A DNA stretch of 64,000 nt from Planctomycetota bacterium (GTDB lineage Bacteria > Planctomycetota > Planctomycetia > Pirellulales > PALSA-1355), in the NCBI GenBank assembly GCA_003389325.1, contig QQVE01000053.1, positions 225,050 to 289,049 of the forward strand. The letters are read 5' to 3'. Below the pieces are notes generated by a model, which did no database searches, was not told the DNA's origin, and saw nothing but the letters and a program-made list of their open reading frames with translations. A program made the position numbers and the translations under genes. Below, piece by piece: positions 51,381 through 61,003 of this stretch. Each line of letters opens with the position of its first letter. The first letter of the stretch is position 1.

Positions 51381-52583
51381 ATGTCGAAAGCCGCATTCTG
51401 CTGCGCGGCGGCCCTTATCGGGTCGGTCGCCACCCTCGGCGTGCGCGCCGAAGAGAAAACGATCATCATCAAGGTCGATTCCAACACGGTCGAAGCGAAG
51501 CCGCCCTTCGAGGGCGAGCGGGCCAGCGTCGACGTGGCGATCCTGCTCGACACGTCCAACTCGATGGACGGCCTGATCAGCCAGGCCAAGAACCAGCTAT
51601 GGACCATCGTCGAGCAGTTCGCCAAAGCCGAGAAAGACGGCAAGACGCCGGTGCTGCGCGTGGCCCTGTTCGAATATGGCAACACCCGGCTACCCGCTTC
51701 CGAAGGCTACATCCGCCAGGTCGTGCCGCTCACCGACGACTTGGACAAGCTCTCGGAGAAGCTGTTTGAACTCTCGACCCGGGGCGGCGATGAGTACTGC
51801 GGCCAGGTGATCGACGAAGCGGTCACGCGGCTCGACTGGTCGGAGGAAAAGAACGGCTACAAGGCCATCTTCATCGCCGGCAACGAGCCCTTTACCCAAG
51901 GGTCGGTCGACTACCGCGACGCCTGCCGCCGGGCGATCGAGCGGGGCATCATCGTCAACACGATCCACTGCGGCGACAATGCCGCCGGCGTCAGCGGCAA
52001 GTGGCAGGACGGCGCCACCATCGCCGAGGGCGAGTACTTCAACATTGATCAAGACCGGGCGGTGGTGCATATCCGGTGCCCGCAGGACAAGATCATCATC
52101 GAGCTGAACGCCGAGTTGAACCGGACGTACCTGTGGTACGGTTCCCGCGAGCAGCGCGTGCAGTACGCGGCCAACCAGGCGGCCCAGGATGCCAACGCCG
52201 CGCAGGAAGGTCTGCCCGTCGCCGCTTCCCGGGTCCTGGTGAAGACCACCGATGCCTACGCCAACCGCAGTCGCGACCTGGTCGACACGCTCGAGGAAGA
52301 TCCCGAGATCCTTACGAAGGTCAAAGACGAGGAACTGCCCGAGGCACTTCGCGGTCTGTCGCTCGAAGAACGCAAGGCGAAAATCGAGGAGATGGCCGCT
52401 AAGCGGGCCGCCGTGCAAGCCAAGATCAACAAGCTGGCCGCCGAGCGCGAGGCCTATCTCGTCAAGGAGCGCAATCGCCACGCCGAGGCTTCCGGCGGCA
52501 AGACGCTGGGCGAGGCCGTGATTCCGGCCGTACAGCGGCAGCTCGGCGAGGCCGGCTTCGAACAGCCGGGCGGGAAAAAGTAA
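51381..52583 (+). CDS. Secreted von Willebrand factor A domain protein
   Basis: The 400-residue protein has a signal peptide (FCCAAALIGSVATLGVRA), a VWA domain with an intact metal site (VAILLDTSNSMDGLISQ, the DxSxS MIDAS), GNEPFTQGSVDYRDACR, and a C-terminal coiled-coil-like region rich in Glu, Lys and Ala (about 310-375). VWA domains bind protein ligands through the bound metal ion. It ends with a Gly/Lys tail. GAGG precedes the ATG by 7 bases. It stands alone between convergent neighbours; no AAA+ MoxR partner is present. Confidence 0.88.
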   Translation: MSKAAFCCAAALIGSVATLGVRAEEKTIIIKVDSNTVEAKPPFEGERASVDVAILLDTSNSMDGLISQAKNQLWTIVEQFAKAEKDGKTPVLRVALFEYGNTRLPASEGYIRQVVPLTDDLDKLSEKLFELSTRGGDEYCGQVIDEAVTRLDWSEEKNGYKAIFIAGNEPFTQGSVDYRDACRRAIERGIIVNTIHCGDNAAGVSGKWQDGATIAEGEYFNIDQDRAVVHIRCPQDKIIIELNAELNRTYLWYGSREQRVQYAANQAAQDANAAQEGLPVAASRVLVKTTDAYANRSRDLVDTLEEDPEILTKVKDEELPEALRGLSLEERKAKIEEMAAKRAAVQAKINKLAAEREAYLVKERNRHAEASGGKTLGEAVIPAVQRQLGEAGFEQPGGKK

Positions 52584-52669
52584 CTCGCCACCGATGGGGG
52601 CAAGGGGGACGCGCGCGGGAGGCGAAACGGAACGGATTCGCCTCTCGCGCCGCTTGTCAATGAGGCGGC

Positions 52670-53191
52670 CTAGCCCTCGCGGTCCATCGCCTCGGTCAGG
52701 TGCCGCAGAATGTCGCGGGCCGAGATGATTCCCACCAGGTCGCCTTCTCGATCGACGATCGGCAGGTGGCGGTAGCCGCCCAGGTCCATCCGCTGCACCG
52801 CGAAAGCGATCTTGGCCGAGGCAACCAGCGTCTGCGGCTTGGGCGTCATGAACTCGCTCACGGGGTGCGACGAAAGCGCGGGAGCCGACACGTTTAGTTT
52901 CCGCAGAGCGTCGCGCTCGCTGAAGATGCCCAGCGGGCGTTTGCCCTCGGCCACGACGACGCAACCGATCCGCCGATCGACGATGAGCTTCAATACTTCG
53001 CCCACCGGCGTACTGGCATCCACGGTGATCGGCTCCGGCGGGCTCAGAGCGCTGACCCGATCCCGCAGTAGGCTCTCTTCGACCGGACTGCTGGGTGGGG
53101 CCAGATGCGTGTCGTCCAGCGGCTGCCCGCAGCCGACGCAGTGATCCGATCCCGCAATGTTTTCACTCGCACAATAGGGGCAAACGATCAT
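52670..53191 (-). CDS. Zinc-ribbon plus tandem CBS domain protein
   Basis: The 173-residue protein starts with a zinc ribbon of two CxxC pairs (IVCPYCASEN and HCVGCGQPL), then two CBS domains: ITVDASTPVGEVLKLIVDRR to GIFSERDALRKL, and VSEFMTPKPQTLVASAKI to GIISARDILRHL. Tandem CBS domains bind adenine nucleotides and act as energy sensors. GAGGG lies 5 bases before the ATG. It lies 33 bases downstream of another CBS gene on the same strand, so the two could form a heteromeric sensor. Confidence 0.88.
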   Translation of the reverse strand: MIVCPYCASENIAGSDHCVGCGQPLDDTHLAPPSSPVEESLLRDRVSALSPPEPITVDASTPVGEVLKLIVDRRIGCVVVAEGKRPLGIFSERDALRKLNVSAPALSSHPVSEFMTPKPQTLVASAKIAFAVQRMDLGGYRHLPIVDREGDLVGIISARDILRHLTEAMDREG

Positions 53192-53224
53192 GCGACCCTC
53201 GCGTCGGTAGCAGGCCGGAAGTGC

Positions 53225-53689
53225 TCAGGCGCCTTCGCGGCTTTCGGTGGTCTGATGGGGTTCCGGCGGCAGCGTGTGAATTACCGTCGGGAAGTGCTCG
53301 ACCAGGTAGTGCATGATCGCTTCCATCTTGATCACGCCGGCCGGCTTGCCGTTGTCGTCCACGATGGGCAACCGGCGATATCCGCCTTCGACCATCAGGT
53401 GAATGGCCTTGCCTACCTTGTCCTGGGCATGCAGGATCACGGGGTCCGGCGTCATGCACTCCTCAAGCGGCACGTCGAAGCTTGCGCCGGTCGCCAGCAG
53501 CTTCAGGGCGTCGCGCTCGGTAAAGATGCCCAACACCTTCTCGTCCTTGCAGATCAGCACCGTGGCGCTGTTGGCTTCCTTCATTTGACCGAGTGCGTCG
53601 GCCACCGTGGTCTGCCGGGAAAGGCAGAGCGGCGCGTCCAACTCACATTGGTCCACGGTCTCGGTGTCGAGGTTCAATCGCACATTCAC
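53225..53689 (-). CDS. Tandem CBS domain protein
   Basis: The 154-residue protein consists of two CBS domains: APLCLSRQTTVADALGQMKE to GIFTERDALKLLATG, and ECMTPDPVILHAQDKVGKAI to GVIKMEAIMHYLVEH. The first half has an N-terminal strand, VRLNLDTETVDQCEL. The open frame continues to 53869 with non-conserved residues; I use GTG at 53689, preceded by GGAG at 10 bases, because a CBS domain starts soon after. It is the upstream partner of the zinc-ribbon CBS gene. Confidence 0.8.
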   Translation of the reverse strand: MNVRLNLDTETVDQCELDAPLCLSRQTTVADALGQMKEANSATVLICKDEKVLGIFTERDALKLLATGASFDVPLEECMTPDPVILHAQDKVGKAIHLMVEGGYRRLPIVDDNGKPAGVIKMEAIMHYLVEHFPTVIHTLPPEPHQTTESREGA

Positions 53690-53870
53690 GTCGGCGTTTC
53701 TCCACGGTCGCTCGCGCGGCCCACGTCCCAACAAAATCGTGACCTCGTGCGCACAAACTACATCGAGCACCGTGCCCGACGCACGGGTCGACCGTCCGTC
53801 GGCCGGGGCGCGCGAGCCCAACCAGCTTCGACCGCTCCTCAATATCCCGTTTGCGGGCGATTTGAGCAAA

Positions 53871-53911
53871 CAAAAAAAGCGCCCGCGGCGGGGAATCCTC
53901 CCCAGCGGGGG
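53871..53911 (-). terminator. Intrinsic terminator of the sirtuin gene
   Basis: On the minus strand a GC-rich hairpin (outer CCCGC/GCGGG, inner TGGGGA with TTCCCC) spans 53911-53881 and is followed by TTTTTTTG. It begins 10 bases after the sirtuin stop and lies upstream of the CBS gene pair. Confidence 0.75.
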
Positions 53912-53920
53912 AAACTCTGC

Positions 53921-54679
53921 TCAGCTTTCCGAGGTGGCCAACGCCGCGTCGATCGCCGCCAGGGTCGTCCCAATCGATGCGTGAATCACCGCATCGGCCG
54001 TCGCGTCGAAGTCGGTCGGGTCGCGATTGATGATCACGAGCTTTGCGCCCGAGCGGCGTGCCAATTCGGGCAGCCCGGCCGCGGGATAGACGACCAGCGA
54101 GGATCCGATGGCGAAGAACAGGTCGCAGCTTGCGGCTAGCGCCCCCGACTCCTCGAGCACTTCGGCGGGCAGGGCCTGGCCGAACGAGATCGTCGCGCTT
54201 TTGAGACGTCCGCCGCAGGCTGGGCAGGAGGGCACGGCCTGTTTCGCGCGAAATGCGTCGATCATCGGCTCGGGCTCATAGCGCTGGGCACAGTCGAGGC
54301 AGTCGACCCAGCGCGCAGTGCCGTGCAACTCCAGCACGCGGCGGCTGCCGGCGGCCTGGTGCAGCCCGTCGATGTTTTGGGTGATAACGGCCTCGACCCG
54401 GCCGGTTTGTTCCCAGCGGGCGATAGCCTCGTGGCCGGAGTTCGGTTGGGCTTCAAGAAAGTCGCCCGACATCTCGGCCTTCTGGCGCCAGTACTCGAAG
54501 CGGGCTTCGGGCGAGCGCATGAAGTCGTCAAAGTACACGGGCTGATTGCGAGCCCAAACGCCGCCGGGCGAGCGAAAGTCTGGAATCCCGCTCTCGGTGC
54601 TGATGCCGGCACCGGTAAACACGACCGCTCGCTGAGCCTGGCTCAGCCACTGGGCCACGCGCTGTATGGTCGAATCCAT
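53921..54679 (-). CDS. cobB: Sir2-family NAD-dependent protein deacylase
   Basis: The 252-residue sirtuin has all family motifs: AVVFTGAGISTESGIPDFR, ITQNIDGLHQAAGSR, the catalytic His in VLELHGTA, two zinc CxxC pairs (DCLDCAQR and SCPACGG), SFGQALPAEV and FAIGSSLVVYPAAGL. It removes acetyl or acyl groups from lysines using NAD+. The tyrosine and arginine that mark desuccinylases are not seen at the usual place (YWRQKAE instead), so plain deacetylase activity is more likely. It is a single gene with its own terminator. Confidence 0.95.
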   Translation of the reverse strand: MDSTIQRVAQWLSQAQRAVVFTGAGISTESGIPDFRSPGGVWARNQPVYFDDFMRSPEARFEYWRQKAEMSGDFLEAQPNSGHEAIARWEQTGRVEAVITQNIDGLHQAAGSRRVLELHGTARWVDCLDCAQRYEPEPMIDAFRAKQAVPSCPACGGRLKSATISFGQALPAEVLEESGALAASCDLFFAIGSSLVVYPAAGLPELARRSGAKLVIINRDPTDFDATADAVIHASIGTTLAAIDAALATSES

Positions 54680-54793
54680 CGTATCGACTCGCCACGCTGA
54701 AGGGACAACGGCGCTGAATCGCGCTTCGTTGAGATTGTCCCCGAATTGCCGCAGCCACTCAAGGCGCGCGAGGTCGCTGACGAGTTCGCCCGG

Positions 54794-56521
54794 CTAGCGG
54801 GCAGGAACCGGTGCGGTCGTCGCGGCGACTTGTGGATTGCGGCGCGAGCTGGGTCGGGCTTCGACGGGCGACTCGGCAGTCGGAACGGCCGGCGGCAACG
54901 GCTGCGAGCCCTCGACGGGCTCGGGGGTCGGCACTTCTTCGCCGCTCACGTCGTCGACGGCGTAGACTGCCGGGAACCCGCGTCCGCGGCAGAAGTGCGT
55001 CCACCCGCCGCCGAGTGCCTTGTAAGTACGAATGAGATTCAGCGCAATCTCGCCGCGCGCGACGGCCAGTTGGTCCTGCTGGCTGACCAGGGCCTCTTGC
55101 GTGTTGTAGACGCGATTGAAGTCGGAGACGCCGCCCTTGAATTGCGTCAGCACCAGTTCGACCGAGCGTTCGGCGTTCTGGACGCTCACCTCGAGTTTCG
55201 CGGCCTGTTGCTGGGACTTGAGGAAGGCGACGAGCGAGTCCTCAACTTCGCGGCCGGCGTTCAGCACGGTCTGTTGATACTGAAGCGCCGCACCCTGCAG
55301 TCGGGCATCCTGCCGCATGATGTTGTTGGCCAGACGCCCGTAGTTGAGGATCGGCCACTGCAGGGTCGGGATGACAAACGCGGTGAAGCTCTTCGACGCG
55401 AACAGTCGCTCGATGTCATCGGCCGCATAGCCCAGGAAGCCGCCAACCGTGAGCCGAGGGTAGAGATCGGCCTTGGCAACGCCCAGGTTCGCGCTTTGGG
55501 CGGCGACCTCGCGCTCGGCGCGGCGCACGTCGGGGCGGCGGCGCAACAAGTCGGCCGGCAGCCCTACCGCCAAGGTCGGCGGAGCCGCGGGGATCGCCGC
55601 CGGTGGGAACGTGCCGGCCATGTCCACCACGGGCATTCCCAGCAGGATGCAAAGTTGATTGTTGGCCTGGCGGCGCCCGGCCTCGAGCGGCGGAATGGCC
55701 GACTCGGTCTGGGCCAGGCTCGTGCGGGCCTGCGTTACGTCGAGCTCCGTCGCCACGCCCTCGCGAAAGCGGTGTTCGGCCAGGTCGAGCGAGCCCTGCT
55801 GGATCTCGACGTTGTGCCGCGCGAAGCGGAGGCGCTCCTCGTAGGTGCGTAGCTGTACGTAGGCCGTGGCCACCTCCGAGAATAACATGACCAGCGCGTC
55901 GCCGTAGCCTTCGATCGAGGCGGCCGAGTCGGCGTCGGCCGCTTCGATCGTGCGGCGGTAGCGCCCCCAGAAGTCAAGCTCCCACGAGGCGTTAAAGCCG
56001 GTGGCCCAGATGTTGAACGAACTGGCGAACGGTGCGGCCAGGTTCTCGGTGATCTGGCCGTGGCCATACGCGGCCAAAGCGCTTTGCGTCTGAGGAAAGA
56101 GGTTGCCTGCCGCGATATTGCGCTGCGCGCGGGCTTCGAGGATCCGCGTGCCCGCCACCCGCAGATCGAGGTTCTGGCGATAGGCGGTTTCGATCAGCCC
56201 GTTGAGCGTGGGATCGTTCAGCACCGTCCACCAGGCGCAGTCGTGCGCAGGGTCGGTGGTGATCTCGCTGTTGTCGCTGTCGATGTAGGCCGGCGCCACG
56301 GGAGCCGGCGGGCGTACGTAGTTGGGGCCTACTTTAAAGCCGTTGCGCACCCACTGCCGCAGGCCACAACCGGCGCTGGCCACCATCGGAACGAGGGCAG
56401 CCAGCAGAATCAGGATCGTCTTGCTGCCCTGACCCGCCCGCCGACGGACCCGAGCTTCGTTGGGACGCGGCGCGGCCGCCGAGGCGCGGCGCTGCGAGGA
56501 TGGCGGGCGCTGATCCATCAT
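54794..56521 (-). CDS. NodT/CmeC-family outer membrane efflux lipoprotein
   Basis: The 575-residue protein has a basic N-terminus, a hydrophobic segment and lipobox (LLAALVPMVASAGC), then VGPNYVRPPAPVAPAY, the standard start of NodT-type outer membrane factors. Two OEP domains follow: WWTVLNDPTLNGLIETAYRQ and GLPADLLRRRPDVRRAEREV. The last ~80 residues (from GGGWTHFCRG) are a Pro/Glu-rich extension without relatives I recognise. It is divergent from the HlyD/ABC operon at 56927 and should be its outer membrane channel. GGAG lies 5 bases before ATG 56521. Confidence 0.9.
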   Translation of the reverse strand: MMDQRPPSSQRRASAAAPRPNEARVRRRAGQGSKTILILLAALVPMVASAGCGLRQWVRNGFKVGPNYVRPPAPVAPAYIDSDNSEITTDPAHDCAWWTVLNDPTLNGLIETAYRQNLDLRVAGTRILEARAQRNIAAGNLFPQTQSALAAYGHGQITENLAAPFASSFNIWATGFNASWELDFWGRYRRTIEAADADSAASIEGYGDALVMLFSEVATAYVQLRTYEERLRFARHNVEIQQGSLDLAEHRFREGVATELDVTQARTSLAQTESAIPPLEAGRRQANNQLCILLGMPVVDMAGTFPPAAIPAAPPTLAVGLPADLLRRRPDVRRAEREVAAQSANLGVAKADLYPRLTVGGFLGYAADDIERLFASKSFTAFVIPTLQWPILNYGRLANNIMRQDARLQGAALQYQQTVLNAGREVEDSLVAFLKSQQQAAKLEVSVQNAERSVELVLTQFKGGVSDFNRVYNTQEALVSQQDQLAVARGEIALNLIRTYKALGGGWTHFCRGRGFPAVYAVDDVSGEEVPTPEPVEGSQPLPPAVPTAESPVEARPSSRRNPQVAATTAPVPAR

Positions 56522-56926
56522 GTGCTCTCCGCCCTTCCGGTAGGCGGGTTCTCGCCAGTGGGGTAGAATCGATTCGATCGGCGCCGGAGCCAGCTAGGGG
56601 CGATGTCGCTGGCGGCGCTTGTGGATGGGTGCTGTTGCGGCGGGAAAGAGCCGCGCGGTTGATGTGGGACGGGGCCGTACAATGGTTGCAGGCGGGCGAA
56701 GTGATATGCCCGGCGCTACCGGCCGCATTGTTGCTATTCGGCAATTCGTCAAAGCCGGCATTAAGCGACCCTCGGCCAGTTCCCCAGACGGGGCTCGATT
56801 GCGGCGGGGCGCGTTAAGCTGTGCCGGTTGTTCCGCTTTTGCGGAGCGGTTGGCCCGACGGCGCGTTCGCCCGCCACGCGGCCGATAAAGCGCGCGGCCG
56901 GTCCAAATTCGTGCGAAAGGAAACGC
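56522..56926. other. 405-base divergent intergenic region of the second export system
   Basis: It separates the NodT-type gene (minus) from the HlyD gene (plus). A plus-strand TACAAT at 56678-56683 is a possible -10 box; the best -35 (TTGATG at 56659) is only 13 bases away. AAGGA lies 5 bases before ATG 56927. I see no coding sequence; longer open frames here lack recognisable domains. Confidence 0.4.
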
Positions 56927-58009
56927 ATGCGGCGTGTCGTTGTCATCGGGGCTCTGTTGGGCGTGGCTGCCCTGGCCGCTGCCGCCTGGTGGTACTTCGG
57001 CCACGATGCCGACGATGGCCGGCTCAAACTCTACGGCAACGTCGATCTCCGGCAGGTCGACCTCGCCTTCAACAATCGCCAGCGCATCGCCGAAGTGCTC
57101 GTCGAAGAGGGTGATCGCGTGAAGCGCGGGCAGGTCGTGGCCCGGCTCGACACCAACCGCCTCGAGCCGCAAGTGGCGCAGGCCAGGGCCGAATTGGCGG
57201 CCCAACGTGAAGTGGTTGCGCGGCTCAAGGCCGGCAGTCGTCCCGAGGAGATTGCCCAGGCCAAGGCCAACGTGCGCTCGGCCCAGGCCGACGCGGCCAA
57301 TGCCGGCCGACTCTACGAGCGGCTGCAACTGCTGTCCGAACAGTCCTCCGGCGGCGCCGTCAGTAAGCAGGAAATCGACAACGCCAAGGCCTCGCTCGAA
57401 GTGGCTGACGCTCGCGTCGACGTGGCCGAGAAGTCGCTGGAACTGGCGGTCGCCGGGCCACGCAAGGAGGAGATCGCCGAGGCCGAAGCGCGGCTTCGCG
57501 CCGGAGAAGCGCAGTTGGCTTACCTCGAACAGGAGCTCGAAGACGCCGTGCTCCGTGCCCCGGTCGACGGCACGGTGCGCACGCGCATCATGGAGCCGGG
57601 CGAAATGGCATCGCCTGAACGCGCGGTCGTGCAACTCGCCGTCACCGATCCCAAGTGGGTGCGGGCCTACGTGTCGGAGCCCGACCTGGGCAAACTGCAG
57701 CCGGGCATGAAAGCCCGCATTGGCGTCGACACCTTTCCCGAGCGCGGGTTCGAGGGGTGGGTCGGTTTCATTTCGCCGGTGGCCGAATTTACACCCAAGG
57801 CCGTGCAGACCGAGGAGCTGCGCACGAGCCTCGTGTACGAGGTGCGCGTGTTCGTCGAGGATCCCGAAAACGAATTACGGCTGGGCATGCCGGCCACCGT
57901 GGCCTTCGCCCCCGCGGGCGGCGGCGAGCGCCTGGCCGAGGCCGATGCCAAGCCGCGGCCGAAAGCGAGCGGCTCGACCAAGACCAGCAAAAAGAAAGAC
58001 GACACCTAA
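56927..58009 (+). CDS. HlyD-family membrane fusion protein (YhiI-like)
   Basis: The 360-residue protein has one N-terminal membrane anchor (VVVIGALLGVAALAAAAWWY), a biotinyl-lipoyl-like half (YGNVDLRQVDLAFNNRQRIA then GDRVKRGQVVARLDT), a coiled-coil hairpin (about 75-190) and a beta-barrel (LRAPVDGTVRTRIMEPGEMA). It ends in a Lys/Ser-rich tail. It bridges the ABC exporter that follows to the outer membrane NodT-type protein. The start at 56927 has AAGGA upstream; the open frame begins at 56828. The gene order adaptor-ABC fusion-permease equals E. coli yhiI-rbbA-yhhJ. Confidence 0.9.
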   Translation: MRRVVVIGALLGVAALAAAAWWYFGHDADDGRLKLYGNVDLRQVDLAFNNRQRIAEVLVEEGDRVKRGQVVARLDTNRLEPQVAQARAELAAQREVVARLKAGSRPEEIAQAKANVRSAQADAANAGRLYERLQLLSEQSSGGAVSKQEIDNAKASLEVADARVDVAEKSLELAVAGPRKEEIAEAEARLRAGEAQLAYLEQELEDAVLRAPVDGTVRTRIMEPGEMASPERAVVQLAVTDPKWVRAYVSEPDLGKLQPGMKARIGVDTFPERGFEGWVGFISPVAEFTPKAVQTEELRTSLVYEVRVFVEDPENELRLGMPATVAFAPAGGGERLAEADAKPRPKASGSTKTSKKKDDT

Positions 58010-58056
58010 AGCGCGGGCGCTTGCTTTGCGCGCCGCCACCTTGCAGGGAGAAGCGC

Positions 58057-60993
58057 ATGGACCCCGTGGCCGCCGACGCGGCGGTGTTCGTCGCCCGCCA
58101 GTTGCGCAAGACGTTTCGCCGTAAGACCGGCGAGATCGTCCGCGCGCTGGACGACATCTCGCTGGCGGTGCGATCCGGCACGGTCACGGCACTGGCCGGT
58201 CCGGACGGTGCCGGCAAGACGACGCTGTTGCGACTGGCCGCCGGGTTGATCGCGGCCGACTCCGGCTCGCTCGATGTTCTGGGGATCGATGTGGCGGCCG
58301 AACCGCAGCAGGTGCAGGACAGCATCGGCTACATGCCGCAGCGGTTCGGGTTGTACGAAGACTTGAGCGTCCGCGAGAATCTCAATTTGTACGCCGACCT
58401 GCATGGCGTCCCCGCCGCCCAGCGGCGCGAGCGCTATCCGCGGCTGATGGAGATGACCGCCCTGGGCCCGTTCGCCGGTCGGCTGGCGGGCCAACTTTCC
58501 GGCGGCATGAAGCAGAAGCTTGGGCTGGCCTGCACGCTCGTGCGCTCGCCGCGGCTGTTGTTGTTGGACGAGCCCACTGTGGGCGTCGACCCCCTTTCGC
58601 GGCGCGAACTTTGGGCCATCATCCAGCAATTAGCTCGCGAGCAAAAGCTGACCGTGCTGTTAAGCACGGCGTACCTCGACGAGGCGCAGCGCTGCGACGA
58701 GGCGATTGTGTTGCACCAGGGACATATCCTGGCCCAGGGCGGCGCGGCGCAGGTGAGCCAGTTGGCCGAAGGCCGGACGTTTCTGGTCGAGCCCGGCCCT
58801 GGCCAAGCGGCCCGCCTGCTGCAAGCTCGGTTGCTCGACGAGCCATCGGTCGTCGATGCAGTGCCCGAGGGGGGCCGCGTTCGGTTCGTGACGGCTACCC
58901 AAGACAATCGCGCTGCGGTGGCACGACTGCCCGCGGGCACCGAGGTTGCTCCGACTTCACCGCGATTCGAAGACGGCTTCATGATTCTGCTTCGCCAGAC
59001 CGGCGCCGAGCGAGCTCAAGTGCAAGGCTTGCCGCTGGCTGTACCGCATGAGGCCGCAGATAGCGAGCCGGTCGTTCAAGTGCAGGATCTGCTGCGGAAG
59101 TTCGGCAGCTTTACGGCGGTCGACCATCTGAGCTTTGAAGTGCGGCGCGGCGAAGTGTTTGGGCTGCTGGGGCCCAACGGCGCTGGCAAGACGACCACCT
59201 TTCGCATGCTCTGCGGTCTGCTGCCGGCTACCGGCGGCACGCTGCGCGTGGCGGGGGCCGACTTGCGCACCGCGGGCGCTTCGGCCCGGCAGCGGATCGG
59301 CTACGTGGCTCAGAAGTTTTCGCTGTACGGGCAACTGACTGTGCTCGAGAACCTCGAGTTCTTTTGCGGGGCCTACAACTTGCATGCGGCGCGGCAGCGC
59401 GAGCGGGTGAATTGGGCCCTCGACCAGTTCGAACTGCGGCCGTTCAAGAACCTGCCCAGCGAGCAGCTTCCCGGCGGGTACAAGCAGCGGCTGGCGATGG
59501 CCGTGGCCCTGATGCACGAGCCGGCGATCCTGTTTCTCGACGAACCAACCAGCGGTGTCGATCCGCTCGCGCGGCGCGAATTCTGGCAGCGGATCACGGC
59601 GCTGGCCGAACAAGGCGTGACCGTGATCGTGACCACCCACTTCATGGAAGAGGCCGAGTACTGCGACCGCGTCGCCATTCTCGACGCCGGGCGGATTCTG
59701 GCCCAGGGCACTCCCGCCGAGTTGCGGGCCCGCGCCGAATCGAGCGAGGTCGGCGAGCCCACCATGGAGGAGACGTTCATTGCCGTGGTGGAGCAAGCGC
59801 GCGGCGACAAGGCGAAACAACAGGAAGACCGTCAAGCCGGCGGCACGATTGCCGTGGGGCCCGACTGGCACTGGTTGCCGCCCAAACTGCGGCGCACGCG
59901 GGCCCTGGTGCAGAAAGAGGCGCGGCAAATGCTGCGCGATCCGAGCAGCATCGCCATCGGTATCGTGTTGCCGGTGATCCTGATCCTGCTGTTCGGCTAC
60001 GGATTGTCGCTCGACGTGAAGAACGTGCCGCTGGCGGTGGTGATGGAAGAGCCGTCGCCCGACGCGGTCGACCTGGCGGCGGGCTTTCAACTGTCACCCT
60101 ACTTCGACACGCTGACACTGACCACGATGGCCGAAGCGCGGCGGATGATGCTCGACCGCCAAATCGACGCCATCGTGCTCATTCGCGAGAACTTCGGCCG
60201 ACAGCTCAACCAGGGCGACGCCGACGTGCAACTGCTGGTTCACGGCACCGACGCCAATCGGGCGCGAATCATCGAGGTCTATTCCGAGGGAGCCATCGGA
60301 CGCTGGACCGCGCGGCGTAGCGCGCAGGGGTTGCCCGTGGTGGCCGGCCCGGTGGGCATCCGCGATCGGCTCTGGTTCAACGAGGCCAACGAAAGCCGTT
60401 ACTTCCTCGTGCCGGGCTTGATCGTGCTGATCATGACGCTCATCGGCGCCTTCCTCACGGCCCTGGTAATGGCCCGCGAATGGGAACGCGGCACGCTCGA
60501 GGCGCTGTTTGTCACCCCGGTGCGGTCCGGCGAAATCCTGCTGGGCAAGACGATTCCCAATTTCGTCTTGGGGATGATCGGGCTAGTGCTGTGCGTGCTG
60601 ACGGCGCGGTTTCTGTTTCACGTGCCGCTGCGCGGTTCGATCTGGCTGCTGACGGCCAGCTCGATGCTCTATCTGGTCGTGGCGTTGGGCATCGGGCTGC
60701 TGATATCAACTGCGGTCAAGAGCCAGTTCCTGGCCAGCCAGATCACGATTCTCATCACGTTTCTGCCGGCGCTGATGCTCTCGGGCTTCTTGTTCGACCT
60801 GCGCAGCATGCCGGCCTTTGTGCGCACGATCACGTATATCCTGCCGGCCCGATACTTTGTGGCCATCTTGCAGACCGTGTTCCTGGCGGGCGACGTGTGG
60901 AGCGTGATCCTGCCGGCCCTAGGTGTGCTGACTTGCATGGCGGTGCTGTTGTTGTTCGTCGTGCGGTTGGTGACGCACAAGCGACTGGCTTAA
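58057..60993 (+). CDS. ABC exporter: two ATP-binding domains fused to an ABC-2 permease (RbbA/YhiH type)
   Basis: The 978-residue protein holds three parts. NBD1 (about 10-240) has GPDGAGKTT, LSGGMKQK and LLLLDEPTVG. NBD2 (about 345-580) has GPNGAGKTT, LPGGYKQR, ILFLDEPTSG and TTHFMEEAEYCD. The ABC-2 permease (about 620-978) starts with LVQKEARQMLRDPSSIAIG and has six membrane segments. NBD1 lacks the H-loop His (LLSTAYLDEAQ), while NBD2 has a Pro in its signature, so the two ATP sites are probably unequal. It would move drugs or lipids with the neighbouring HlyD, permease and outer membrane factor. ATG 58057 has AGGGAG 6 bases upstream; the frame is open from 57655. Confidence 0.92.
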   Translation: MDPVAADAAVFVARQLRKTFRRKTGEIVRALDDISLAVRSGTVTALAGPDGAGKTTLLRLAAGLIAADSGSLDVLGIDVAAEPQQVQDSIGYMPQRFGLYEDLSVRENLNLYADLHGVPAAQRRERYPRLMEMTALGPFAGRLAGQLSGGMKQKLGLACTLVRSPRLLLLDEPTVGVDPLSRRELWAIIQQLAREQKLTVLLSTAYLDEAQRCDEAIVLHQGHILAQGGAAQVSQLAEGRTFLVEPGPGQAARLLQARLLDEPSVVDAVPEGGRVRFVTATQDNRAAVARLPAGTEVAPTSPRFEDGFMILLRQTGAERAQVQGLPLAVPHEAADSEPVVQVQDLLRKFGSFTAVDHLSFEVRRGEVFGLLGPNGAGKTTTFRMLCGLLPATGGTLRVAGADLRTAGASARQRIGYVAQKFSLYGQLTVLENLEFFCGAYNLHAARQRERVNWALDQFELRPFKNLPSEQLPGGYKQRLAMAVALMHEPAILFLDEPTSGVDPLARREFWQRITALAEQGVTVIVTTHFMEEAEYCDRVAILDAGRILAQGTPAELRARAESSEVGEPTMEETFIAVVEQARGDKAKQQEDRQAGGTIAVGPDWHWLPPKLRRTRALVQKEARQMLRDPSSIAIGIVLPVILILLFGYGLSLDVKNVPLAVVMEEPSPDAVDLAAGFQLSPYFDTLTLTTMAEARRMMLDRQIDAIVLIRENFGRQLNQGDADVQLLVHGTDANRARIIEVYSEGAIGRWTARRSAQGLPVVAGPVGIRDRLWFNEANESRYFLVPGLIVLIMTLIGAFLTALVMAREWERGTLEALFVTPVRSGEILLGKTIPNFVLGMIGLVLCVLTARFLFHVPLRGSIWLLTASSMLYLVVALGIGLLISTAVKSQFLASQITILITFLPALMLSGFLFDLRSMPAFVRTITYILPARYFVAILQTVFLAGDVWSVILPALGVLTCMAVLLLFVVRLVTHKRLA

Positions 60994-61003
60994 GGACCGA
61001 GCG

